Of a DNA stretch of 64,000 bases, positions 1 through 7,419 are shown piece after piece. The stretch is from Gemmiger sp. An50. Lineage in GTDB: Bacteria > Bacillota > Clostridia > Oscillospirales > Ruminococcaceae. The position numbers and the translations under genes are program-made. Position 1 is the first letter of the stretch, and each line of letters begins with the position of its first letter. The notes beneath the pieces are model-generated. The model was not told the origin of the DNA. It searched no databases and saw nothing but the letters and a program-made list of their open reading frames with translations. The DNA is taken from assembly GCF_002161595.1 (NCBI RefSeq), contig NZ_NFID01000001.1:62001-126000 (forward strand), given 5' to 3'.

Positions 1-965
1 TGGCTTTGCTCCAACAAATCCACATTGCCCCGAATATTGCTAGCAATACATGTCACACCAGCCGATACCGCTTCCAAAAGTGCTACTGAAAGTCCTTCGC
101 GGAAGGAGGGGAAGACAAACAAGTCGCTTGCCTTTAAAATCTCGCGCACATCATTTCGGAACCCCAGCAAATGAACATGCTGGCTTACTCCTAATTTTTC
201 TGACAGACTGCTCAACTCGTTCCGCAGCTCGCCCTCTCCGCAAATCAGGTAATAGGAGTTGGGGATATCTGCCTTCGCAAATGCTTTGATTGCAGTGGAA
301 TGGTTTTTGTTGGCGTTCAAATCCCCCACCGAAAGCATCACGAATGCATCTTCCGGCACGCCCAATTCCCGGCGCTTCTGGATACGGTCCACTTTCAGGT
401 CATGAATCCCCTTCACATCGATGCCCACACCGGGAATCTTATAGGCTTCACCCCGAAGGCGGAACGTCTTGGCCGCCTGATAATCCTCTTCGTTAATGGT
501 AATTAACCCATCGGTATAGCGGGCCAGCCACCGCTCGATGGTTTCGTAGATCAGGCGGTTCTGCAACGGGCAGCCCTTATAGAAATGAAACCCATGAGCG
601 GTGTACAGTACCGGCGCTGTTTTGGTTGCTTTGGCAGCCAGCCGCGCCAACACACCTCCCATGGGCGTATGGCAATCCACCAGATCGAACCGTTCCCGCT
701 GCATCAACGCCTTCAACTGTCGGTACGCGTTCAGGTTGCGCGCCGAAAAAGGCGAACGGGCGATATCGATCTGGTGGATCGTTACATTCAATTTTTCCAG
801 GATGGATTTTGCGTCCACATCCCTTTCCTGCTCAAAATTACTGGCACAATGGACCTCGTAACCCATGGATTGCAGCAATTTGATGTTGTTTTGCTCGAAC
901 ATCACAAAGAAACGCGCGGTGTTGGCCACAAAAATCACCTTGCGCCCTTTTTGCAACTGACTCAT
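1..965 (-). CDS. GT4-family glycosyltransferase, C-terminus cut by window edge
   Basis: Reading the minus strand from an ATG at 965 gives 321 residues without a stop before the window ends, so the C-terminus is missing. The start has a good ribosome site (AGGTGGAGAGGA). The N-terminus (KVIFVANTARFFVMF) is the Rossmann-like acceptor domain of GT-B enzymes. GFHFYKG and a donor-domain stretch, PSFREGLSVALLEAVSAG, give the E-x7-E type signature of family 4 retaining glycosyltransferases. It probably adds a sugar to a lipid-linked surface glycan in the cytoplasm, because the next gene upstream on the same strand is the priming sugar transferase. The donor and acceptor cannot be read from sequence. 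The family call is firm. Confidence 0.9.
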   Translation of the reverse strand, partial: MSQLQKGRKVIFVANTARFFVMFEQNNIKLLQSMGYEVHCASNFEQERDVDAKSILEKLNVTIHQIDIARSPFSARNLNAYRQLKALMQRERFDLVDCHTPMGGVLARLAAKATKTAPVLYTAHGFHFYKGCPLQNRLIYETIERWLARYTDGLITINEEDYQAAKTFRLRGEAYKIPGVGIDVKGIHDLKVDRIQKRRELGVPEDAFVMLSVGDLNANKNHSTAIKAFAKADIPNSYYLICGEGELRNELSSLSEKLGVSQHVHLLGFRNDVREILKASDLFVFPSFREGLSVALLEAVSAGVTCIASNIRGNVDLLEQS

Positions 966-993
966 TCCTCTCCACCTTTATACATTATATAAA

Positions 994-1788
994 TCACATC
1001 GCCCTGCGGTGCTCGCGCACCATCTGGGCCTCCTGCTGGAACTGCATGAATTCACGCTTTTCCGCCTTCTCCTGAGCCAGCTGCTCCTGCTGGCTGCGGC
1101 GCACTTCGTCCCGGTGATGATGGGCCTGCACGCCCTCCTGGATGTCCTTGCGGCCTAGTACTTTCAGTACAGTATCCAAGAACACCTTAGCGTCAAAGGC
1201 CATGCTTACGTTCTTTAAGTACTCCCGGTCGTAAAACACCTTGTCGTAATCGTTCAGCATGTCGCGGCCGTTGATCTGCGCCCAACCCGTGATGCCCGGC
1301 TTCAGCTGGTCCACCCCGTAGTACCGGCGCAGAAAATGCACGCTGCGCTCCTGCCGAATCAACGGCCGGGGCCCGATCAGGCTCATGTCCCCCATCAGAA
1401 CATTGAACAGCTGCGGCAGCTCATCAATGCTGGTATCCCGCAAGAAACGCCCCAGCCGGGAAATATATGCGTCGGCGTTCTGCAGCTCGCCGGTGGCCGA
1501 GTATTTGGGCGCCGTGCTCTTCATGGTGCGAAACTTGGTAATGTAGAATACGTGGCTGTCCTGGCCCACCCGCTTCTGCCGGAAAAACACCGGCTCGGTG
1601 GGGCTGCTCAGCTTTTGCAGCAGTGCCACTGCCGCAAAGGGCACCGCCAGCACCACCAGCGCCATGGCCGCGATCACCACATCAAAGCATCGCTTTTGCC
1701 GCAGATAGCGCTGCTGAGCATCGGTCAGCGGGATGCGATGCTGCTTCATGATCCTGCGGATCGACACGTTTTCTTTTTTGACCTTCAT
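994..1788 (-). CDS. Undecaprenyl-phosphate sugar phosphotransferase (WcaJ/bacterial sugar transferase family)
   Basis: Initiating enzyme of exo- or capsular polysaccharide synthesis: it transfers a sugar-1-phosphate from a nucleotide sugar to undecaprenyl phosphate at the membrane. After a basic N-terminus comes one hydrophobic segment (CFDVVIAAMALVVLAVPFA), then the family blocks FFRQKRVG, KFRTM, SIDELPQLFNVL, SLIGPRP and GITGWAQINGRD. I chose the ATG at 1788 because GGGAGAGAG lies eight bases before it; in-frame starts at 1818 and GTG 1839 are possible but have weaker sites. Unusual is a charged, Gln/Glu-rich tail of about 40 residues after the catalytic domain, likely a coiled coil. It lies 28 bp from the downstream glycosyltransferase, probably in the same operon. 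Confidence 0.92.
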   Translation of the reverse strand: MKVKKENVSIRRIMKQHRIPLTDAQQRYLRQKRCFDVVIAAMALVVLAVPFAAVALLQKLSSPTEPVFFRQKRVGQDSHVFYITKFRTMKSTAPKYSATGELQNADAYISRLGRFLRDTSIDELPQLFNVLMGDMSLIGPRPLIRQERSVHFLRRYYGVDQLKPGITGWAQINGRDMLNDYDKVFYDREYLKNVSMAFDAKVFLDTVLKVLGRKDIQEGVQAHHHRDEVRRSQQEQLAQEKAEKREFMQFQQEAQMVREHRRAM

Positions 1789-2065
1789 GGCTGTTTCTCT
1801 CTCCCTGGAATGTTCCATGCTTCCTCTGGTTTCAAACACGCAAAGCGCCCCGGGCGGCCGGGCTGCCCAGGGGGATCTTGCGTTGGCGGTTTTCCGTTTG
1901 CGTATGTCGGGGCGGGCCGTCCGGCCTGCTGCTTGCGCTCATCCCCGGCATTCGCAGCCGCTGCTTCTCCCCCTGTTTGCGGGTGCTGCGCTGAAAATTG
2001 CCGTTTCCTTTCGCTTTAGTGTAAAAATAAAGCGAGTTTCATCCATGTTGCACGATAGTACTTTA

Positions 2066-2094
2066 ATCATAACGCAATTTGCATCTTTTTTCAA
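2066..2094 (-). promoter_or_regulatory. Sigma-A promoter of the sugar transferase/glycosyltransferase operon
   Basis: On the minus strand a TTGAAA -35 box (2089-2094) and a TATGAT -10 box (2066-2071) are separated by exactly 17 bases. Both match the consensus in five of six positions. Transcription would start near 2059. Confidence 0.6.
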
Positions 2095-2322
2095 CGAAAA
2101 CGGTGGAATTGGATGAAGTTTCGGCTAATTGGTAAAAAAAGCCGGGAAAATGAGAATAATATTGATTTATCTGCTGGAAATCCCCCTTCTTTTCCTCGCT
2201 TTTGCAGCTTGTGTTTTCGCCGCTTTGCCCGGCTTTTTTCCCTGGCGGACCGTTTGCGCCGCTGCCGGCCATTTTACCGGGATGTATCCCTTGTTCATTC
2301 CATGGAAAAATCGCGCATTTTA

Positions 2323-2392
2323 TTGACAAATGTGTCATGGATGGTGTACCATGTCAACTAGATAACCCGGCAGTGCATTTCCCTACTATAAT
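2323..2392 (+). promoter_or_regulatory. Candidate promoter elements of the nucleotidyltransferase gene
   Basis: A perfect TTGACA (2323-2328) is followed after 18 bases by TACCAT (2347-2352). A perfect TATAAT (2387-2392) lies further down but has no good -35 box. Which pair is used cannot be settled by eye. Confidence 0.4.
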
Positions 2393-2422
2393 AAAGAAAA
2401 CGGAATGCAGAAGGAGAGCATC

Positions 2423-3352
2423 ATGAGCGAACCCAAACAGACCGCCCTGGTCATTATGGCGGCGGGCATCGGCAGCCGTTTCGGCGGCGGCATCAAGCAG
2501 CTGGAGCCCGTGGGCCTGCACGGCGAGATCATCATGGACTATTCCATCCACGACGCCATTGCGGCAGGCTTCAACAAGGTGGTCTTTATCATCCGGCACG
2601 ACATTGCCGAGGCCTTCCGCGAGGCCATTGGCGACCGCATCGCCGCCACCTGCGCCCGGCTGGGCGTGGAGATCGCCTATGCCTATCAGGAGCGGGAGGA
2701 CCTGCCCAAGGGCGTGACCCTGCCCGAAGGCCGCACCAAACCCTGGGGCACCGGCCAGGCGGTTCTGGCCTGCAAGGGCCTTTTGAACGAGCCCTTTGTG
2801 GTCATCAACGCGGACGACTACTACGGCAAGGAAGCCTTCGTGCAGATCCACAACTTCCTGGTACAGGACCACGGCGACAGTGAGCTGTGCATGGCGGGCT
2901 TCGTGCTGAAGAACACCCTGTCCGAGAACGGCGGCGTGACCCGCGGCATCTGCCACATGGACGCCAGCGGCTACCTGACCGACGTGGAGGAGACCTCCAA
3001 TATCGTAAAGACCGCCACCGGCGCCGAGGTGGAGGGCAAGCCCGTGGACGCGGACTCTCTGGTCTCCATGAACATGTGGGGCCTGACCCCCGCCTTCATG
3101 GACCTGCTGGACAAGGGCTTTGTGGAGTTCTTCGCCAACACTCCGGACGACAAGATCTTGAAGGCCGAGTACCTGCTGCCCATCTACATCGACCAGCTGC
3201 TCAAGCGCAGCGCGGTGTCGGTAAAGGTGCTGAAGACCGACGACAAGTGGTTCGGCGTGACCTACAAGGAGGACAAGGACTTCGTGGTTGCCAGCTTCCG
3301 TGCCCTGATCGAGGCGGGCGTTTACAAGGAAGACCTGTTCAGCGACCTGTAA
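2423..3352 (+). CDS. Sugar nucleotidyltransferase (NTP_transferase family)
   Basis: 309 residues with the nucleotide-binding signature MAAGIGSRFGG followed by KQLEPVG near the N-terminus, and VVINADDYYG around residue 130, which supplies the metal-binding acidic residues of the NTP_transferase fold. Such enzymes join a sugar-1-phosphate to an NTP, giving UDP- or ADP-sugar and pyrophosphate. The exact sugar and base are not evident; it is shorter than and different from GalU. The start at 2423 is chosen over an upstream ATG at 2405 because AGAAGGAGAG sits eight bases before it. A monocistronic unit is suggested by the strong terminator just downstream. A link to the polysaccharide genes across the divergent promoter region is plausible. 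Confidence 0.85.
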   Translation: MSEPKQTALVIMAAGIGSRFGGGIKQLEPVGLHGEIIMDYSIHDAIAAGFNKVVFIIRHDIAEAFREAIGDRIAATCARLGVEIAYAYQEREDLPKGVTLPEGRTKPWGTGQAVLACKGLLNEPFVVINADDYYGKEAFVQIHNFLVQDHGDSELCMAGFVLKNTLSENGGVTRGICHMDASGYLTDVEETSNIVKTATGAEVEGKPVDADSLVSMNMWGLTPAFMDLLDKGFVEFFANTPDDKILKAEYLLPIYIDQLLKRSAVSVKVLKTDDKWFGVTYKEDKDFVVASFRALIEAGVYKEDLFSDL

Positions 3353-3395
3353 GCCCTTCGGCTCCGGCGTTTTTCGCCCAAACAGATACAAAACC

Positions 3396-3440
3396 AAAAG
3401 GCGGCTGCCTTCCCAATTCGGGAAAGGCAGCCGCCTTTTT
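3396..3440 (+). terminator. Rho-independent terminator after nucleotidyltransferase
   Basis: A 17-bp GC-rich stem (AAGGCGGCTGCCTT...) with loop AATTC and one bulged base is followed by TTTTT. The A-run on the other side lets it also serve the convergent MerR gene. Confidence 0.9.
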
Positions 3441-3494
3441 CTGTGCTTTTTCGTTTGGGGTGGGTTGCGGGGCCAAAGCTCCCGGCCGGGCATT

Positions 3495-4310
3495 TTACTC
3501 CTCCACCGGGGCCGAAAGCCGCAGCACATAGCGGGCCGGGTCGGTGACCGACAGATAATTGATCACGTCCTGCTCGTACACATCCCCCGCCAGCCGCAGC
3601 CCCCGGCGCTCCAGCTCCTCCAGAAAGAGGGCGTAGGCGGCGGGCAGCTCGTCGTAGCCGCCCTGGTAATAGTACACCGCCCAGGTCCCGGCCGGACAGA
3701 TCCACAGATGGGGATGCTCCACCGGACCGGGCAGCGGGCTGAAATAGTAAGCCTCCAGAAAGCGCCCTTCCAGCGCTCTCTCGCGGGGGATGATCTCCCC
3801 GGCCTGGAAGCCTGCCCCCAGGCCGCACTGCTCACAGGCGGCAAAATGGGCCTGCATGGTGCGGGCGAACCGGCGTTCGGTGGGCGGGCTGCGGTAGCCG
3901 GTGGGGGTGGCGATCAGATACCGCTCCTCCAGCCGGGTCAGGCGCAGGCGGCCGCAGACGCTCTCCTCCCCTTCCCGCATGGCGTCCAGCGTCTGTTCCA
4001 GCGACTGGAGCATCCGGTCGATCTCGGCCCGGCGGGCCCGCAGGTCCTGCACCTTGCTCTCCAGCAGGCGGATGCCGGTGGGCACGTCGGCGTTTTGCAG
4101 ATAGCCCTTGATCTCGCTCAGAGGGGTCTCGCTGGCCTTCAGAACGGCGATCAGGTCCACGGTGGTGAACTGGCTCAGGGTATAGTAACGGTAGCCGCTG
4201 GGGGCCACAAAGGCGGGCTTTAAGATGCCGATGCGGTCGTAGTGGAGCAGGGTATCCCGGCTGAGACCGCACAGGGCGGCAAACTCGCTGATCTTATAGT
4301 AATTTTTCAT
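3495..4310 (-). CDS. MerR-family regulator with GyrI-like effector domain
   Basis: 271 residues. Residues 1-70 are a MerR winged helix-turn-helix (YYKISEFAALCGLSRDTLLHYD, then GYRYYTLSQF). Residues about 75-110 form the dimerisation coiled coil (EIDRMLQSLEQTLDAMREGE). The rest resembles GyrI-like/SOUL-type ligand domains of BmrR-class multidrug regulators. It is divergent from a MATE exporter, and the shared 75-bp gap contains a promoter with a 19-bp spacer, the hallmark of MerR-activated promoters. It most likely senses a drug-like ligand and twists that promoter on. The ligand is unknown. Start ATG at 4310 with AGGGGGAT upstream. Confidence 0.9.
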   Translation of the reverse strand: MKNYYKISEFAALCGLSRDTLLHYDRIGILKPAFVAPSGYRYYTLSQFTTVDLIAVLKASETPLSEIKGYLQNADVPTGIRLLESKVQDLRARRAEIDRMLQSLEQTLDAMREGEESVCGRLRLTRLEERYLIATPTGYRSPPTERRFARTMQAHFAACEQCGLGAGFQAGEIIPRERALEGRFLEAYYFSPLPGPVEHPHLWICPAGTWAVYYYQGGYDELPAAYALFLEELERRGLRLAGDVYEQDVINYLSVTDPARYVLRLSAPVEE

Positions 4311-4322
4311 GACTTATCCCCC

Positions 4323-4353
4323 TTGACTCGTGGGTTACACCATAGTTTACAAT
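4323..4353 (+). promoter_or_regulatory. MerR-type promoter (19-bp spacer) of the MATE gene
   Basis: TTGACT (4323-4328) and TACAAT (4348-4353) are 19 bases apart, two longer than the optimum. The spacer holds an imperfect dyad (ACTCGTGG / ACCATAGT). The layout fits activation by the adjacent MerR protein through DNA distortion. Confidence 0.7.
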
Positions 4354-4384
4354 AGGTTCCATCGACAAAGCAAGGAGTTATTGT

Positions 4385-5719
4385 ATGAAACGCGCAATTT
4401 CACAGGAATTCAGCTTCTGGCGGCTGCTGGCCTTTTCGGTACCGGCGGTGGCCATGCTGGTGGTCACCTCGCTGTACACGGCGGTGGACGGAGTATTCAT
4501 CTCCCGCTACGTGGGCAGCGACGGTCTTTCCGCAGTTAACATCGTGCTCCCGCTGGACACGCTGGCCTTTGGCGTGGGCATCATGTTCGGCACCGGCACC
4601 AGCGCCATCGTGGGGCGCAAGCTGGGCCAGGGTGAGGCGAAGGCCGCCGATCAGGACCTGACCCTGGCCACTCTGGCGGCGGGGGTGCTGGGCGCGGCGC
4701 TGAGCGTGCTGGGCCTGGTATTTCTGGAACCGCTGGTGCGGCTGCTGGGCGCCAGTGACCGGCTGCTGCCCTACTGCCTGGAATACGGGCGCATCCTGTT
4801 CGGTTCGGCCTTTTTCACGGTGGTCCAGGTGATGTACCAGTCGCTGTTCATCACCGCCGGGCGGGGGCGCATTGCCCTGTGGCTCACGGTGACCAGCGGC
4901 GTGCTGAATCTGGTGCTGGACTGGCTGCTGATCGGGGTGCTGGATATGGGCATGACCGGCGCGGCCCTGGGCACGGTGAGCGGCCGGATTCTGGGCGGTC
5001 TGTTCCCCATCTTCTACTTTTTGAAGGACCGCAGCACCCTGCGGTTTCGCCGTCCCCGGTGGGACCCGGGCATGCTGGCGCTGGCCATGGGCAACGGGTC
5101 CTCGGAGATGGTCTCCAACCTGGCCATCTCGGTGACCACGCTGCTGTTCAACCTGTCCATGCTGGCGCTGGCCGGGGAGGACGGCCTGGCCGCCATGACC
5201 ATCGTGCTGTATGCCCAGTTCGTGTACACGGCGGTGTCCATGGGCTTTGCCACCAGCGCCGCCCCGGTGATCAGCTACCACTTCGGCAGCGGCAACACCC
5301 GGTATCTGCAGCGGCTGTTCCGCTATTGCCTGGGGGCCATCGGGCTGATCACGGCGGCCATGATGGCGGCGGCGATGCTCTTTGCCCGGCCGCTGATCGG
5401 CCTGTTCACCCCGCCGGGCGGCGCGGTGTTCGATCTGGCGATTTACGGCTTCTGGGTCTTTTTATGGAACTTTCTGTTCGCCGGGTTCAATATCTTCTCC
5501 TCGTCCCTCTTCACGGCCCTTTCCAACGGTGCGGTGAGCGCGCTGATCTCGTTTCTGCGCACGCTGGTGTTGGTGGTGGGCAGCATTCTGCTGCTGCCTC
5601 GGCTGCTGGGGCTGGACGGCATCTGGCTGGCGGTACCGGTGGCGGAGGGGTTGACCTTCCTGATCGCGGCGGCGCTGGTGCTCCGCTACGGCCGGGAGCC
5701 CTATCATTATCTGCGCTGA
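4385..5719 (+). CDS. MATE-family multidrug/Na+ antiporter
   Basis: 444 residues, the usual MATE length, with about twelve membrane segments in two similar halves. The first half begins with SVPAVAMLVVTSLYTAVDGVF followed by the DGLSAVNIVLPL region typical of the DinF/bacterial MATE branch; the second begins near residue 235 (MALGNGSSE-like NGSSEMVSNLAISV). It likely exports cationic drugs or metabolites using Na+ or H+. The start ATG at 4385 has AAGGAG eight bases upstream. Expression is probably controlled by the divergent MerR regulator. The substrate is unknown. Confidence 0.93.
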   Translation: MKRAISQEFSFWRLLAFSVPAVAMLVVTSLYTAVDGVFISRYVGSDGLSAVNIVLPLDTLAFGVGIMFGTGTSAIVGRKLGQGEAKAADQDLTLATLAAGVLGAALSVLGLVFLEPLVRLLGASDRLLPYCLEYGRILFGSAFFTVVQVMYQSLFITAGRGRIALWLTVTSGVLNLVLDWLLIGVLDMGMTGAALGTVSGRILGGLFPIFYFLKDRSTLRFRRPRWDPGMLALAMGNGSSEMVSNLAISVTTLLFNLSMLALAGEDGLAAMTIVLYAQFVYTAVSMGFATSAAPVISYHFGSGNTRYLQRLFRYCLGAIGLITAAMMAAAMLFARPLIGLFTPPGGAVFDLAIYGFWVFLWNFLFAGFNIFSSSLFTALSNGAVSALISFLRTLVLVVGSILLLPRLLGLDGIWLAVPVAEGLTFLIAAALVLRYGREPYHYLR

Positions 5720-5734
5720 GTCTCTTCGACACGC

Positions 5735-5776
5735 AAAAAAGCGGCGGACCCTGTTTTGGCAGGGTCCGCCGCTTTT
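5735..5776 (+). terminator. Terminator after MATE gene, probably bidirectional
   Basis: AAAAAAGCGGCGGACCCTG is paired across a TTTTGG loop with CAGGGTCCGCCGCTTTT. It lies between the MATE gene and the convergent kinase relic. Confidence 0.9.
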
Positions 5777-5834
5777 GCTATTGCTTACCGGTCAAGGGAT
5801 TTTTCAGCGCGCAAGGGCCTGCGCGCCGGCCGGA

Positions 5835-7202
5835 TCAGCCTTTTTTGCGCAGGCGCTCCAGGGCCGCCAGGCAGCAGGCGGCAGCGCCCGCAAGGCCCAG
5901 CCATACCAGCACGCTGCTGTCGCCGGTCTGAGGAGCCTGGTTGGCGGCGGGCTGTGCGGTGGCAGTGGGCTGCGCGGTGGCAGCAGGCTGCTCGGCGCCA
6001 GAGGACTGTTCCCCGTCAGAGGGCTGCTCAGTGGGCGCGGGGGTCTCGGTGGGCACCGGGGTGGGAGCGGTCTTCTGCTCCCACCCCGGCGTACAGGGTC
6101 ATGCTGCCCTCCACCAGATCGGTGTCGAAGTTCCAGGCATTCTCGCAGCTGGCTTCCCGGTACCAGCCCAGGAAGGTCCAGCCCTCCGCCTCGGGGGCGG
6201 TGGGCGCGGTGATGGCCCGTACCCGGTCCAGCAGGTCTGCGGTGTCCACCCGCTCGAACCGAAGCTCGCTGGTGCGGCCGTAGGAATATTCCATCAGCCG
6301 GGTGACCATGTCGCCCAGCCGCCGGGCCTCCTGCCGGATGGTCTTCGGGTTTTCCGGGGTCTCCTGGTCCACCTGGTCCGCCGCCAGCTGGATGCCGGTG
6401 AGCTGGGCATAGCCGGAGATCACGGTGAGCGGGGTTTTCAGCTCGTGGGCCATCCGGTGCAGAAATTCCAGATTCATCCGGTTCATCCGCTCCAGCATCT
6501 CGCCCCGGCTGCGGCTCTCGATGAGGGCCGCCTCCCGCTTCTGGATGCGCAGGCCCACCGCCGCTCCGCTCAGGAACACGAAGCCCAGCATGCCCCAGGC
6601 CGCGGTGCCGTAGTGGCTCACGTCCGAGCTGCGGCCGGTGAGCAGCGCCTCGTGCAACAGGCTGGCCACCAGCACCGCAAAGCCGCTGAGCACCAGCGCG
6701 TCGGCGGTCTCCAGCCCGCCCCGGCGCACGCCGGCAGGGTCATGTAGCCCACCCGGGGCACGAATTGCTCCGCGGTTTCGGCCGGATTGCCAAAGACCGC
6801 CACCTGGCTGCCGTTCACAAACACCCGGGTGGCATAGTCCACCGAAAAGCCGCAGATGGCGTAGTAGGCCCCGGGGGTCGCCCGGATGCGCAGCCGATGG
6901 GTACCGTAGGCATCGTCCGAGGGGGAGACGCCCTCACCGGCCGCCTCGCCTGCCCGTCCGGCCGCGAAATCCTGGCTGGTATACAGCTTCTCGGGGTAGA
7001 AATCCCAGCTTCCCTCCAGCTGGAACAGCCCGGCGGCGGCATCCTCGCCTTGCAGGTCCAGCCAGCCGTTTTCCTCCCGGAGCAGGCGCACCGGCGCATT
7101 GCGCAGGGTGAACAGTCCCTGCAGCAGCTGGAGGCCCAGAACCACCAGAGCCACCAGCAGCAGCCACCGCCATTTCTGTGCCCGCTTGCCTGTTTGCTTC
7201 AA
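5835..7202 (-). pseudogene. Degraded chimera: 7TM-type sensor kinase fused to an InlB-repeat/LPxTG surface-protein tail
   Basis: Three overlapping frames on the minus strand only make sense together. From ATG 7202 a signal anchor and an extracellular ligand-binding domain of the DISM sensor-kinase type run to about 6740 (SWDFYPEKLYTSQDF, YATRVFVNGSQVAVFG). The frame then shifts and continues as two membrane helices and a HisKA domain with its phospho-His (FLHRMAHELKTPLTVISGYA). After residue RVRAIT the ATPase domain is absent; instead an InlB/Flg_new repeat follows (WTFLGWYREASC...NFDTD). A one-base shift in the C4 run at 6084-6087 leads to a Thr/Pro/Gln-rich stretch and an APQTGD-type sorting signal with membrane helix and RLRKKG tail ending at 5835. 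No part is a working kinase. Confidence 0.75.
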
Positions 7203-7274
7203 GGTACTCCCCCCCTTTGCGGTTTTGCCCTACCCTTTATTTTACCACGCTGCTCTGGTATCAGGGCCGGAACT

Positions 7275-7333
7275 TTACAAATTTGTAAGGCAACACCGCA
7301 TGAGGCGTTCGCCGCCAATAGCGCGGTGCTGCC
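7275..7333. repeat. Palindrome plus inverted-repeat element
   Basis: A perfect 14-bp palindrome TTACAAATTTGTAA (7275-7288) directly abuts an imperfect inverted repeat, GGCAACACCGC (7289-7299) and GCGGTGCTGCC (7323-7333). The ACACCGCAT core also occurs at the end of the MITE-like element at 29958-30134, so this may be a small relative or remnant. Confidence 0.5.
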
Positions 7334-7351
7334 GGAAGGTTTGACGGTCAG

Positions 7352-7388
7352 AAAAAAGCCCCCGTGCGCCGGGTGGGCGCACGGGGGC
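7352..7388 (-). terminator. Terminator of the hybrid histidine kinase gene
   Basis: Stem GCCCCCGTGCGCC/GGCGCACGGGGGC with loop GGGT. Read on the minus strand it ends in a run of six T. Confidence 0.9.
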
Positions 7389-7419
7389 AGAAGGGACAGA
7401 GGAGCCGGTCCGCGCCCGG

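Larger units (their letters stand above)
1789..2422. other. Long intergenic region with divergent promoters and long polysaccharide-operon leader
   Basis: About 630 bases without a credible gene separate the divergent sugar transferase and nucleotidyltransferase. It holds a minus-strand promoter (2066-2094), giving the polysaccharide operon a leader of about 270 nt, and plus-strand promoter elements at 2323-2392. The leader is GC-rich with several small hairpins. I do not recognise a riboswitch class in it. Short open frames here look random. Confidence 0.6.

Noticed and set aside
1789-2060. Riboswitch (for example c-di-GMP) in the polysaccharide operon leader
   Set aside because: The leader is long and structured, but I found none of the conserved core sequences of known classes.
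5835-6056. Stand-alone 73-codon gene ending in a sorting signal
   Set aside because: It has no signal peptide or ribosome site and continues, after a one-base slip, the InlB-repeat part of the upstream frame; treated as the tail of the chimeric pseudogene.
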